Part shown: positions 1-5,815 of the stretch, piece after piece
How positions within the stretch are numbered: position 1 is the stretch's first letter
Layout: each line of letters starts with the position of its first letter
Origin: a bacterium
Lineage (GTDB): Bacteria; Actinomycetota; Acidimicrobiia; Spongiisociales; UBA11373
Assembly: GCA_013202595.1 (NCBI GenBank)
Contig: JABMPV010000115.1
Location: forward strand, 1-6,545
DNA: 6,545 nt
Direction of reading: 5' to 3'
Position numbers and translations under genes: made by a program
The notes under the pieces: model-generated
What the model saw: only the letters and a program-made list of their open reading frames with translations
What the model was told of the DNA's origin: nothing
Database searches by the model: none

Positions 1-953
1 CCAATGGCGACAACCACCTCTTCGGTCACGAGGGTGACGACATACTGAGGGGACTCGGCGGCGACGATGGACTCGAACCCTGGCTCGGTGCCGATCGGGT
101 CTTTGGAGGCGCGGGCGACGACAGGATCCATGTGAGCCCCTCGGCCAGCGTGACGCCCCCGGATTCATCCGACGATCTCTTCAACGGCGGAGTGGGCACC
201 GATCTCCTCATCTACAGCGGCCACGAGTCGATCACCGTCGACCTGCAAGCCGGGACGATGACGGGATTGGGGTCGGACACAGTCGTGCTCGTCGAGTGGG
301 TGAAGGCCGGCAACGGCGATGACACCGTCCTGGGAACGGCGGGGCCGAACTGGATGGATGGCGGCGCGGGAGACGACACGCTGATCGGCAGAGGTGGGGA
401 CGATGAATTGAACGGGAGTTATGACAACGACGTGCTCAATGGAGGTCGGGGGGACGATTCAATCGATGGTGGGACCGGTGACGACCGGCTGGCCGGAGGT
501 GCTGGCGACGACACCATCACGGGAGGGAACGACACTGACACGGTGGAGTTCATCCACGGGCCGATCATCGTGTCGCTCCACGGCGGCACGGCATTCGGCG
601 AGGGGACCGACATCTTGTCGTCGATCGAGAACCTCCTGGGATCGGTTGATGGCGACAACATCATCGGCAGCAATGGATCCAACGAGATCAAGGGACGCGG
701 CGGCAACGACACGATCTATGGCTTCGGCGGCAACGACTTCCTGTACGGGGGCAACGGTCAGGACTCCGTATACGGGGATCTCGGCAACGATGAACTCCAC
801 GGCGGGGACTCGAACGATTTCCTCTACGGCGGGGACGGAGACGATCTCCTGGTGGGGGAGGGCGGCTACGACCTCGCCAGCGGCCAGAACGGCGACGACG
901 ACTGCCGGGGTGAGGTCTTCTTCCAATGTGAGGGGATGATCAATCCGGGCTGA
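1..953 (+). CDS. RTX-type calcium-binding repeat protein, 5' end outside window
   Basis: The first complete codon is at position 3 and the frame stays open to the TGA at 951-953, giving about 316 residues with no start in view. The protein is dominated by glycine/aspartate nonapeptides of the GGxGxDxUx type, for example GGAGDDTLI, GGRGDDSID and GGTGDDRLA. Repeats of this type fold as a parallel beta-roll that binds Ca2+ between turns, usually in exported proteins. The repeats form three blocks (about 3-130, 309-536 and 640-900), separated by two copies of a non-RTX spacer module starting near 231 and 564. The C-terminus breaks the pattern with CRGEVFFQCE, a possible disulfide cap. A GTG at 132 falls inside a repeat block and is unlikely to be the true start. 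No catalytic domain is visible, so the function could be adhesive, structural or that of an enzyme tail. No type I secretion genes are in the window. Confidence 0.88.
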   Translation, partial: NGDNHLFGHEGDDILRGLGGDDGLEPWLGADRVFGGAGDDRIHVSPSASVTPPDSSDDLFNGGVGTDLLIYSGHESITVDLQAGTMTGLGSDTVVLVEWVKAGNGDDTVLGTAGPNWMDGGAGDDTLIGRGGDDELNGSYDNDVLNGGRGDDSIDGGTGDDRLAGGAGDDTITGGNDTDTVEFIHGPIIVSLHGGTAFGEGTDILSSIENLLGSVDGDNIIGSNGSNEIKGRGGNDTIYGFGGNDFLYGGNGQDSVYGDLGNDELHGGDSNDFLYGGDGDDLLVGEGGYDLASGQNGDDDCRGEVFFQCEGMINPG

Positions 954-1103
954 TCGGCGGCAGTGATCATGGCGGACTCTGGCGAGCCATTTAGCGCCTG
1001 CGATATGGTCGCGCTCGAGTGGGTCCGACAGATCGGGTTTCTATCGTTTGGCCCTACCGCCGGCACCGCCTCCCTTGTTCGATGACTGGACGGGAGGTGG
1101 TCG
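954..1103. other. Intergenic spacer between the two RTX genes
   Basis: No gene is visible here. A weak hairpin (ATGGC at 969-973, GCCAT at 986-990, followed by TTT) is the only terminator-like feature after the first RTX gene; its 5-bp stem and long loop are not convincing. I found no convincing -35/-10 pair for the next gene. Confidence 0.4.
1092..1097 (+). promoter_or_regulatory. Shine-Dalgarno site of the second RTX gene
   Basis: GGGAGG lies six bases before the ATG at 1104. It is one of the clearest ribosome binding sites in the window and fixes the start of the broken RTX gene, whose first 50 codons would otherwise be overlooked. Confidence 0.75.
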
Positions 1104-1562
1104 ATGCGGGTTCTCAGAGTGATGTTCGTCATATGCCTGTGTGCCGCCGGGTCGCTCCCGGCGCCTGCCGGTGGGTACACGGCTTCCGATGCACTCGCAT
1201 GCGGCGGGTATGCGATCACGGTGACCGGCACCACCGGTGATGGTTCTGGGGATCGATCCCCGTGGTGATCGACCTCATGGCCGGCACAGCCACGGGGCAC
1301 GGCGCTGACACGCTCTCCAGTATCGAGAGTGTCAAGGGCACCACAGGGAACGACACCATCTGGGGGACCGACCGGGGTGACATCCTCAACGGAGACAAGG
1401 GCGACGACACGATCCATGGGCGACGACACGCTGTACGGCAACGCAGGAAACGACCAGATCTGGGGCTACGCCGGCAGCGACACCGTGAATGGCGGAGCAG
1501 GCAGCAACGACCGATGCTGGGGTGAGACAGTGATCGGCTGCGAGATCGACGACGGGCACTAG
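1104..1562 (+). pseudogene. Small secreted RTX calcium-binding protein, broken by two frameshifts
   Basis: The start has a good SD and encodes a signal-peptide-like N-terminus: Arg2 and Arg5, the hydrophobic core VMFVICLCAAG, and a possible APA cleavage site near residue 22. This frame ends after 54 codons at TGA 1266-1268. RTX-like sequence then resumes in another frame (VVIDLMAGTATG, GNDTIWGTDRGDILNG, GDDTIHG) to about 1418. It switches back to the first frame (GDDTLYGNAGNDQIWG) and ends with CWGETVIGCE at TAG 1560-1562. One extra G in the G-run at 1248-1251 would join the first two segments. At the second break the nonapeptide register is short by exactly 8 bases near 1418. Repaired, it would be a protein of about 155 residues. 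It shares its spacer module and C-terminal Cys motif with the upstream RTX gene, so it is probably a small paralog. Sequencing or assembly error is the alternative to true decay. Confidence 0.72.
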
Positions 1563-2737
1563 GCGCCGGCTCTCTCGAGCAGCCTGATCAGGGCCATGGC
1601 CCCGACGAGCATCCCGGTGGGGATGGCCCGTTCATCGATGTCGAACCTCGCCGAATGTAGGTCGACCTTGCGATCGGGGAGCGCCGAACCGAGGCGGATG
1701 AGCGCTCCCGGCGCCTTGTCGAGGAACCAGGAGAAGTCCTCAGAGCCCAGGCTCTGTTCTGTCGGGAGGATGCTGTCGCTTCCGAGCGTCACTTCTGCGG
1801 CCGACCGGATGACATCGATCACGGCCGAGTCGTTGACCACCGGCGGTGAGCCCTGCTCGTACTCGACCTTGGCGGTCGCACCGAGCGGTTCAACGATCTC
1901 GTGGATGAGTCGTTCGATCCTCGGAGGCAGGGTGCGCCAGATCTCGAGATCGAACAGGCGGATGGTTCCGCCGAGTGAGATATGCGAAGGGATCACGTTC
2001 TCCGCTGCCCCCCCGGCGATGCGGCCGAACACGACAGCGATGGGGCGGCGGGGATCGGTGAGGCGCTGCAGGTGAGAGGGGAGATCCAGAACCAGCTTGG
2101 CCGCTGCGTACACGAGGTCGGCGGTCTGGTGGGGTCTGCTGGTGTGCCCACCTGGACCGGTCAGTTCTATCGACAGCCGATCGCTGGCTCCTGTGATGGC
2201 ATCTGCGCGCAGACCGACGGACCCGGGAGCGATCGAAGGGTCCACATGGAACGCGAGGATCGCCGACACTCCGTCGATGGCTCCTTCGTCGGCCATCGCC
2301 CTGGCCCCACCAGGAATCCTTTCCTCTGCCGGTTGGAACACGAACCTGACCCGGCCCGGCAGTCCCTCGTAGCGGCTGAGGACCGTGGCGATCCCCACGC
2401 CGATGGCCGTGTGGGCGTCGTGGCCGCAGGCGTGCATGACTCCCTGGTTCTGCGACTGGTAGGGAGACATGCGTTGCTCGTCGATGGGGAGTGCGTCGAG
2501 GTCTGCGCGGAATGCGACGGCCGCTTCACCCGCACCGACGTCCGCCGTCAGACCCGTCGAACCGCTGCGGAGGGCGTGGGTGATGCCGCGCTCGCCGAGC
2601 GCGGCTGCCACGGCGGCTGTGGTGGCGTGCTCGTCCCAGCCCAGTTCGGGGTTGTGGTGGAGAGTGCGCCGCAACTCGATGATGCGCGTCGCTTCCTCAT
2701 CGACGATGGAGCGCAACGCGTTGAGATGATCGGTCAC
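1559..2737 (-). CDS. M20 family (M20D-like) metallo-amidohydrolase
   Basis: This 392-aa protein has the usual length for N-acyl-amino-acid, IAA-amino-acid or hippurate hydrolases, which split an amide bond with two metal ions. Motifs run in family order: FRADLDALP (76-84), HACGHDAHT (102-110) with the metal ligands Cys104 and His106, FQPAEE (134-139) with the catalytic and ligand glutamates, AFHVDP with His164, GPGGHTSRPH (194-203) in the lid/dimerisation domain, GSEDFSWF (331-338), and His361 in LHSARFDID. All expected metal ligands are present and no signal peptide is seen, so it should be an active cytoplasmic enzyme. The GTG start is supported by GGAGG five bases upstream. The acyl and amino-acid substrates cannot be read from sequence. 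Its stop codon overlaps that of the convergent RTX pseudogene. Confidence 0.95.
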   Translation of the reverse strand: MTDHLNALRSIVDEEATRIIELRRTLHHNPELGWDEHATTAAVAAALGERGITHALRSGSTGLTADVGAGEAAVAFRADLDALPIDEQRMSPYQSQNQGVMHACGHDAHTAIGVGIATVLSRYEGLPGRVRFVFQPAEERIPGGARAMADEGAIDGVSAILAFHVDPSIAPGSVGLRADAITGASDRLSIELTGPGGHTSRPHQTADLVYAAAKLVLDLPSHLQRLTDPRRPIAVVFGRIAGGAAENVIPSHISLGGTIRLFDLEIWRTLPPRIERLIHEIVEPLGATAKVEYEQGSPPVVNDSAVIDVIRSAAEVTLGSDSILPTEQSLGSEDFSWFLDKAPGALIRLGSALPDRKVDLHSARFDIDERAIPTGMLVGAMALIRLLERAGA

Positions 2738-2742
2738 TCGAT

Positions 2743-2779
2743 CCTCCGGTCGGTGAGTGTGGCCGGTCGGGACATTCTA
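2743..2779 (-). promoter_or_regulatory. SD and candidate -10 for the M20 gene
   Basis: Read on the minus strand, TAGAAT (plus 2774-2779) matches the actinobacterial -10 pattern TAnnnT. GGAGG (plus 2743-2747) lies five bases before the GTG start. A transcript starting about seven bases after the hexamer would have a leader of roughly 30 bases. No clear -35 was found. The SD is firm; the promoter is tentative. Confidence 0.5.
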
Positions 2780-2827
2780 TGGGCGCGGACGGCTGCGGGG
2801 CGGTGGTGTCGGGTCCCGATGTCCGGC

Positions 2828-2833
2828 CTAATC
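2828..2833 (+). promoter_or_regulatory. Candidate -10 for leaderless aminotransferase mRNA
   Basis: TAATCT lies eight bases before the ATG at 2842 and fits TAnnnT. There is no SD-like sequence in this gap, so transcription may begin at or next to the start codon. The -35 region is not recognisable. The 104-base divergent region shared with the M20 gene would then hold both promoters. Confidence 0.35.
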
Positions 2834-2841
2834 TCAACGCC

Positions 2842-3669
2842 ATGAGAGTGATCATCGATGGCCGTCCGGTGAACGAGGCCGATGCCAGGGTCTCCGTCTT
2901 CGATTGGGCTGTGATGCGCGGCTTCGGCGTGTTCGAGGTCATCCGGTCCTACGGGGTGGCACCCTTTCGCTTGGGACCCCATCTCGACCGGTTGGAGCGG
3001 AGCGCTGCGGCACTCGCCGTGGGTCTCCCCGGCCGGGACGATCTGATCTCATGGGTGACCGCGGTGGCCGAGAACGGCGAAGGGCAGGTGCGGATCGTGG
3101 TGACGGGAGGGGGGCGCGATCCGCTGTTCGATGCGCCGTCGCAGACCATCGTCATGTGGGAGCCGATTCCCGATATCCCCTCTCCGCTGAGGGTGATGCC
3201 GCTGGAGGCCCCGTGGCATCCAGGTACTGCGGACGGCCCCCTGTCGGGGATCAAGTGGCTGTCGTACGCTCCGAATATGGCGTCCGCCGACATGGCCCGG
3301 CGGGCGGGATTCCACGATGCACTCCTCTATTCCCGCGACGGGTTCATACTCGAAGGCCCGACCTTCGGCATTGCGTGGCTGATCGGCGATGTCATCGAGA
3401 CGCCCGGACTGGATCTGGGGATCCTGGCCTCGATAACGCGTAGTGTGCTGTTCGAGATCGGCGAGCATCTCGGTATCGAGGTGCGTGAGGTCTCAGCGCC
3501 ACTCGAGCGCTTGCTGGCCGCTGACGAGGTCGTGGGCCTGTCGACTGTCAAAGAGGTCATTCCCATTGGTGTCATCGGCGACCGGGAGGTTCGCACCGGT
3601 CCCGTGGCCGGGAGGCTGCGTGCCGAGTTCCTCTCCATCGTCGCGGACGAGACCGGCCCGTCTGCTTGA
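2842..3669 (+). CDS. Class IV PLP-dependent aminotransferase (BCAT / D-amino-acid transaminase / ADC-lyase superfamily)
   Basis: I chose the ATG at 2842 (275 aa) over an upstream in-frame start at 2779, because the extra 21 residues lie outside the conserved fold and overlap the divergent promoter region. Family features include FDWAVMRGFGVFEVIR (20-35), HLDRLERSA (47-55) with the probable PLP-phosphate arginine, the Schiff-base lysine in GIKWLSYAPN (Lys138), Glu171 in ILEGPTF, and LASITR (195-200). The length fits ADC lyases and D-amino-acid transaminases better than branched-chain aminotransferases, which are usually above 300 aa. The canonical E-x-T-x-S-N segment is altered: EGPTFGIAW lacks the usual Asn after the Glu. 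This makes the exact substrate uncertain. The enzyme should be cytoplasmic. A gene for a 144-aa protein follows after 12 bases, probably in the same operon. Confidence 0.88.
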   Translation: MRVIIDGRPVNEADARVSVFDWAVMRGFGVFEVIRSYGVAPFRLGPHLDRLERSAAALAVGLPGRDDLISWVTAVAENGEGQVRIVVTGGGRDPLFDAPSQTIVMWEPIPDIPSPLRVMPLEAPWHPGTADGPLSGIKWLSYAPNMASADMARRAGFHDALLYSRDGFILEGPTFGIAWLIGDVIETPGLDLGILASITRSVLFEIGEHLGIEVREVSAPLERLLAADEVVGLSTVKEVIPIGVIGDREVRTGPVAGRLRAEFLSIVADETGPSA

Positions 3670-3681
3670 GATGAGGCGACG

Positions 3682-4116
3682 ATGAGTAGTGCCCTTTCGC
3701 TGATCGGTTCCATCGACCGTCTCTACGAGCGCGTCATGGATGATCCCGGCGCCTTCGACGAGTCGGAGATGGAGGGTTGGTATACGGACGCCCTCGGCTC
3801 ACTACCGCCTCCCGTCGACAAGCAGTACGGCAGATGGGCGAGACGGGCGATGCGGCTTGCCAAGCGGATGGCGGCCTACTGGGCGGATACGGATCGCTCG
3901 GGATCGGTCCCCCCCGACTGGCGCAACGGCATTGATCAGGCGCACGGTCCCCAGGGCTGGCAGCCGACTCTCGAGATCGCCAGACGCGGCCTCGAGATCG
4001 AGCCGACAGAGGAGTTGTTCGACGAGATGCAGCGTCGGTTCCGCGAGGTGAACCTTCAGCCGTGGCTCGATGTCACGTGGGACGAATGGCTGGCCGAGCG
4101 GCAGCAGGAGCCGTAG
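3682..4116 (+). CDS. Conserved-looking hypothetical protein, 144 aa
   Basis: I do not recognise this family. The product looks soluble, with no signal peptide or membrane segment. It is rich in Trp, Arg, Asp and Glu. A basic helical stretch around residues 48-65 (YGRWARRAMRLAKRMAAYW) is followed by the motif PPDWRNGIDQAHGPQGW (77-93), and a likely helical C-terminal half holds ARRGLEIEPTEELFDEMQRR and ends in WDEWLAERQQEP. The start lies 12 bases after the aminotransferase stop, with a weak GAGG nearby, so co-transcription and perhaps translational coupling are likely. Codon usage matches the neighbours and no overlapping reading is better, so I accept it as a real gene. The last codons run into a degenerate 12-bp tandem repeat, and the stop TAG lies inside a repeat unit. 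Confidence 0.75.
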   Translation: MSSALSLIGSIDRLYERVMDDPGAFDESEMEGWYTDALGSLPPPVDKQYGRWARRAMRLAKRMAAYWADTDRSGSVPPDWRNGIDQAHGPQGWQPTLEIARRGLEIEPTEELFDEMQRRFREVNLQPWLDVTWDEWLAERQQEP

Positions 4117-4155
4117 CCACAGCCGAAGCGTGAGCCGAAGCGTGAGCCGAAGCCC
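4096..4155. repeat. 12-bp tandem repeat at the convergent gene junction
   Basis: Five 12-base units begin at 4096, 4108, 4120, 4132 and 4144. The last three are nearly identical around the core AGCCGAAGCG; the first two (GAGCGGCAGCAG, GAGCCGTAGCCA) are diverged. The array covers the end of the 144-aa gene, its TAG stop and most of the 46-base gap before the mgtE stop. It has no obvious hairpin and no T-tract, so it is not an evident terminator. Confidence 0.75.
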
Positions 4156-4162
4156 GATGGGG

Positions 4163-5539
4163 TCAGAGCAGCAACGTGGCGATGGCCAGGAAGCCACCGA
4201 ATCCGACGAGGTCGGTGATCATCGTCATGAAGATGTTCGATGCGAGCGCCGGATCCTGGCCGACCTTGTCCAGCAGGAGCGGTATCCCACTTCCGGCCAG
4301 ATTTGCCACCACCAGGTTGGTGAAGGCTGCGAGACCGATCACCAGGCCGATCCTCGGCTCCTGGGTGAACGCAGTGGCGATCGCCCCCGAGAGCGCACCG
4401 ATGGTGACACCGATGAAGAGACCGACGAGCAGCGACCGCAGGACGATCCGGCGCTTCCACTGCCGGGGGATGTCGTCCACAGCCATGGCTCTGATGACGA
4501 TCGCCTGGCTCTGGGCGCCACTGTTGCCGCCGACCGAGGCAACGACCGGCATGTAGGCGGCCAGGATTGCCACGCGATCGATCGTGTCCTCGAAACCTGC
4601 GATCACGAGAGCGATCAGAAATGCCGTCGCGAGGTTGAAGGCGGTCCAGGGGAGCCGGCTCCTGATGGATCGGGTCACCGGGGTGTAGATGGTCTCCTCT
4701 GTCCCGGCGCCGACCATCGCCGCGATGTCCTCGGTGGCCTCGCGCTGGATGGCCTCGAGGACCTCGTCCACTTCGACCATTCCGATGAGGACGCCTCTGT
4801 GGTCCACGACGGGCACCGCGAGGAGCGAGTACCGCTGGATGAGTGCGGCCACGTCTTCCCGGTCGGTCTCGGGCCTTACGGCGACCGGGTTCGGGACCAT
4901 CACTTCGTCGAGAGCCCTCCCTGGGCGTGCAAACACCAACTCTCGAAAGGACACCACTCCGACAAGTCGGTTCGACTCATCGACGACGTAGACGTAGGAC
5001 AGGTTCTCGAGGTGCTCGCTGAGGCGGCGCAACGCTTCGATCGCCTCACCCGTGGTGATATCACGGGGAAGGTTCGCCGGGTCGGGTGACATCAGTCCGC
5101 CGGCAGAGTCGGGCGGATAGGCGAGCAGTTTGGAGATCTGGGCTTCGATGTCGATGGGGAGGAACGAGATGAGCTCCTCGGCCATCTCGGGTTCGAGGGC
5201 GCCGATGATGTCGGCCGCCTCTCCTGCAGGGAGATCGGCGACGAATCGGGCCGCCGCCTCCGGGTCGAGTTCCTCAAGGATGTCTGCCGCTGCCTCGTGG
5301 CGCATCTCCTCCAGGACGTCGGCTGCCACCTCCGAGCCGAGCCCGACGATGAGGTCGGCTGCTGTTTCTTTGTCGATGGCCTCGAGGATGTCGGCGGCGT
5401 CCTGGGGATCGACCGATGCGAGGTGGTCCCACTGCTCCTGGTGAGCGCCGAGATACTCCTCCGCCTCCCGCGGGCTGCGGCGAGCGAGGTCGCGCAGGGC
5501 GAGGGCGAGATCGCGAGGGCGGAGCATCCGGAGTTTCAT
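4163..5539 (-). CDS. mgtE: MgtE-type magnesium channel/transporter
   Basis: The 458-aa protein matches MgtE in length and domain order. Residues 1-140 form the cytoplasmic N domain with repeated AADIL-type helices (DAADIL, EVAADVL, EAAADIL, EAADII). YPPDSAGGLM (141-150) leads into a CBS-domain pair (about 150-270), the Mg2+ sensor in this family. Five membrane segments follow, at about 300-317, 322-345, 364-392, 396-418 and 434-458. They include VGGNSGAQS (336-344) in TM2 and Asp443 in TMITDLVGF, the position of the conserved pore aspartate. The protein imports Mg2+ across the inner membrane and closes when cytosolic Mg2+ is high. It is intact and monocistronic. No SD precedes the ATG, but a -10-like GATAAT lies nine bases upstream, suggesting a leaderless mRNA. 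Two structured repeat elements lie further upstream on the same strand. Confidence 0.96.
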   Translation of the reverse strand: MKLRMLRPRDLALALRDLARRSPREAEEYLGAHQEQWDHLASVDPQDAADILEAIDKETAADLIVGLGSEVAADVLEEMRHEAAADILEELDPEAAARFVADLPAGEAADIIGALEPEMAEELISFLPIDIEAQISKLLAYPPDSAGGLMSPDPANLPRDITTGEAIEALRRLSEHLENLSYVYVVDESNRLVGVVSFRELVFARPGRALDEVMVPNPVAVRPETDREDVAALIQRYSLLAVPVVDHRGVLIGMVEVDEVLEAIQREATEDIAAMVGAGTEETIYTPVTRSIRSRLPWTAFNLATAFLIALVIAGFEDTIDRVAILAAYMPVVASVGGNSGAQSQAIVIRAMAVDDIPRQWKRRIVLRSLLVGLFIGVTIGALSGAIATAFTQEPRIGLVIGLAAFTNLVVANLAGSGIPLLLDKVGQDPALASNIFMTMITDLVGFGGFLAIATLLL

Positions 5540-5548
5540 TGCCCGGCG

Positions 5549-5554
5549 ATTATC
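5549..5554 (-). promoter_or_regulatory. Candidate -10 of mgtE (leaderless)
   Basis: On the minus strand GATAAT matches TATAAT at five of six positions and ends nine bases before the mgtE ATG. With usual -10 to start spacing, transcription would begin within a few bases of the start codon, consistent with the missing SD. No good -35 hexamer is seen 16-18 bases upstream (GCCGAA at 17). Confidence 0.45.
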
Positions 5555-5588
5555 TCACCGCAGCGGTCTCGTTCGGCGACCCACGCCG

Positions 5589-5621
5589 AAATGAAGATCG
5601 GCCCGCCGAGTGGGCGGGCCG
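5589..5621 (-). terminator. Intrinsic terminator of sRNA copy 1
   Basis: CGGCCCGCC (5599-5607) pairs perfectly with GGCGGGCCG (5613-5621) around a five-base loop. On the minus strand the stem is followed by ATCTTCATTT, which is T-rich but interrupted. It would separate copy 1 from mgtE, whose ATG is 60 bases further on. Confidence 0.55.
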
Positions 5622-5695
5622 GTCTCCGGTGGGTCGCAGGCCCTCCAGGGGGGGCGGAGAAGCCTGCGTGGTGGGGTGCCACTAGGGGCACCGGT
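5592..5695 (-). ncRNA. Candidate C-rich-loop small RNA, copy 1
   Basis: Read on the minus strand from about 5694 to about 5592, roughly 100 nt. Hairpin 1 pairs GGTGCC with GGCACC around loop CCTAGT (plus 5675-5692). Hairpin 2 pairs GCAGGC with GCCTGC, then UCUCC with GGAGG, past a bulged U, and shows the loop GCCCCCCCU with seven C (plus 5636-5667). A terminator hairpin follows (5599-5621) with a T-rich tail. Upstream lies a promoter-like TCGACA-17-TAATCT. A C-run displayed in a loop is a known trait of actinobacterial 6C RNA, where it pairs with G-rich ribosome binding sites. 6C has two such loops, whereas here only hairpin 2 qualifies, so this is 6C-like at most. Transcription is inferred, not shown. 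Alternatives are an mgtE leader or a dispersed repeat. Confidence 0.5.
5599..5695. repeat. Direct repeat, copy 1 (97 bp)
   Basis: This is near-identical to 5792-5886: three substitutions and two one-base differences in G-runs (seven against six G at 5648-5654, four against three G near 5673-5676). The match starts at the terminator stem CGGCCCGCC and ends at ACCGGT. Neither flank is clearly similar beyond that. No target-site duplication or terminal inverted repeat is evident. Confidence 0.95.
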
Positions 5696-5700
5696 ATGGG

Positions 5701-5729
5701 AGATTAGCCCCGCGTGCGGTACATGTCGA
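5701..5729 (-). promoter_or_regulatory. Candidate promoter of sRNA copy 1
   Basis: On the minus strand TCGACA (plus 5724-5729, five of six to TTGACA) is followed by a 17-base spacer and TAATCT (plus 5701-5706), which fits TAnnnT. A start about seven bases later falls at 5692-5694, at the beginning of the repeat. TAATCT matches TATAAT at only three positions, so the call rests on spacing and position. Confidence 0.45.
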
Positions 5730-5744
5730 TTCGAGACATCGAAT
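5729..5744. promoter_or_regulatory. Dyad ATTCGA-GACA-TCGAAT
   Basis: A perfect 6-bp inverted repeat with a four-base spacer, extended by GTC (5725-5727) and GAC (5745-5747) across one unpaired G. It adjoins the predicted -35 of sRNA copy 1. It could be a regulator binding site or a small hairpin; no regulator is identified. Confidence 0.4.
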
Positions 5745-5786
5745 GACGGGGGAGGGCTTCAGCACCCGCGGAAGCGACCCCGATGG

Positions 5787-5815
5787 AAAACCGGCCCGCC
5801 GAGTGGGCGGGCCGG
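5787..5815 (-). terminator. Intrinsic terminator of sRNA copy 2
   Basis: CCGGCCCGCC (5791-5800) pairs perfectly over 10 bp with GGCGGGCCGG (5806-5815) around a five-base loop. On the minus strand TTTT follows immediately (plus 5787-5790 is AAAA). This is a canonical intrinsic terminator oriented to stop minus-strand transcription, and no annotated protein gene supplies that transcript. Confidence 0.68.

Noticed and set aside
421..939. Long alternate frames on both strands across the RTX gene
   Set aside because: They are by-products of the repetitive GGC/GAC codons. Only the frame from position 3 to 953 gives recognisable RTX nonapeptides.
2779..2841. Upstream ATG extending the aminotransferase by 21 residues
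   Set aside because: The extension precedes the usual first strand (MRVIIDGRPV), overlaps the M20 -10, and has no SD.
1982..2845. 287-codon plus-strand frame over the M20 gene
   Set aside because: It is antisense to a gene with every catalytic motif intact and yields a low-complexity product with no family features.
4070..5089. 339-codon plus-strand frame over mgtE, rich in SRS and Asp/His
   Set aside because: It is antisense to mgtE; the Ser-Arg start comes from the 12-bp repeat and the rest mirrors MgtE codons.
5540..5700. M-box (Mg2+) riboswitch upstream of mgtE
   Set aside because: I see no M-box-like conserved core, and the mgtE -10 lies next to its ATG.
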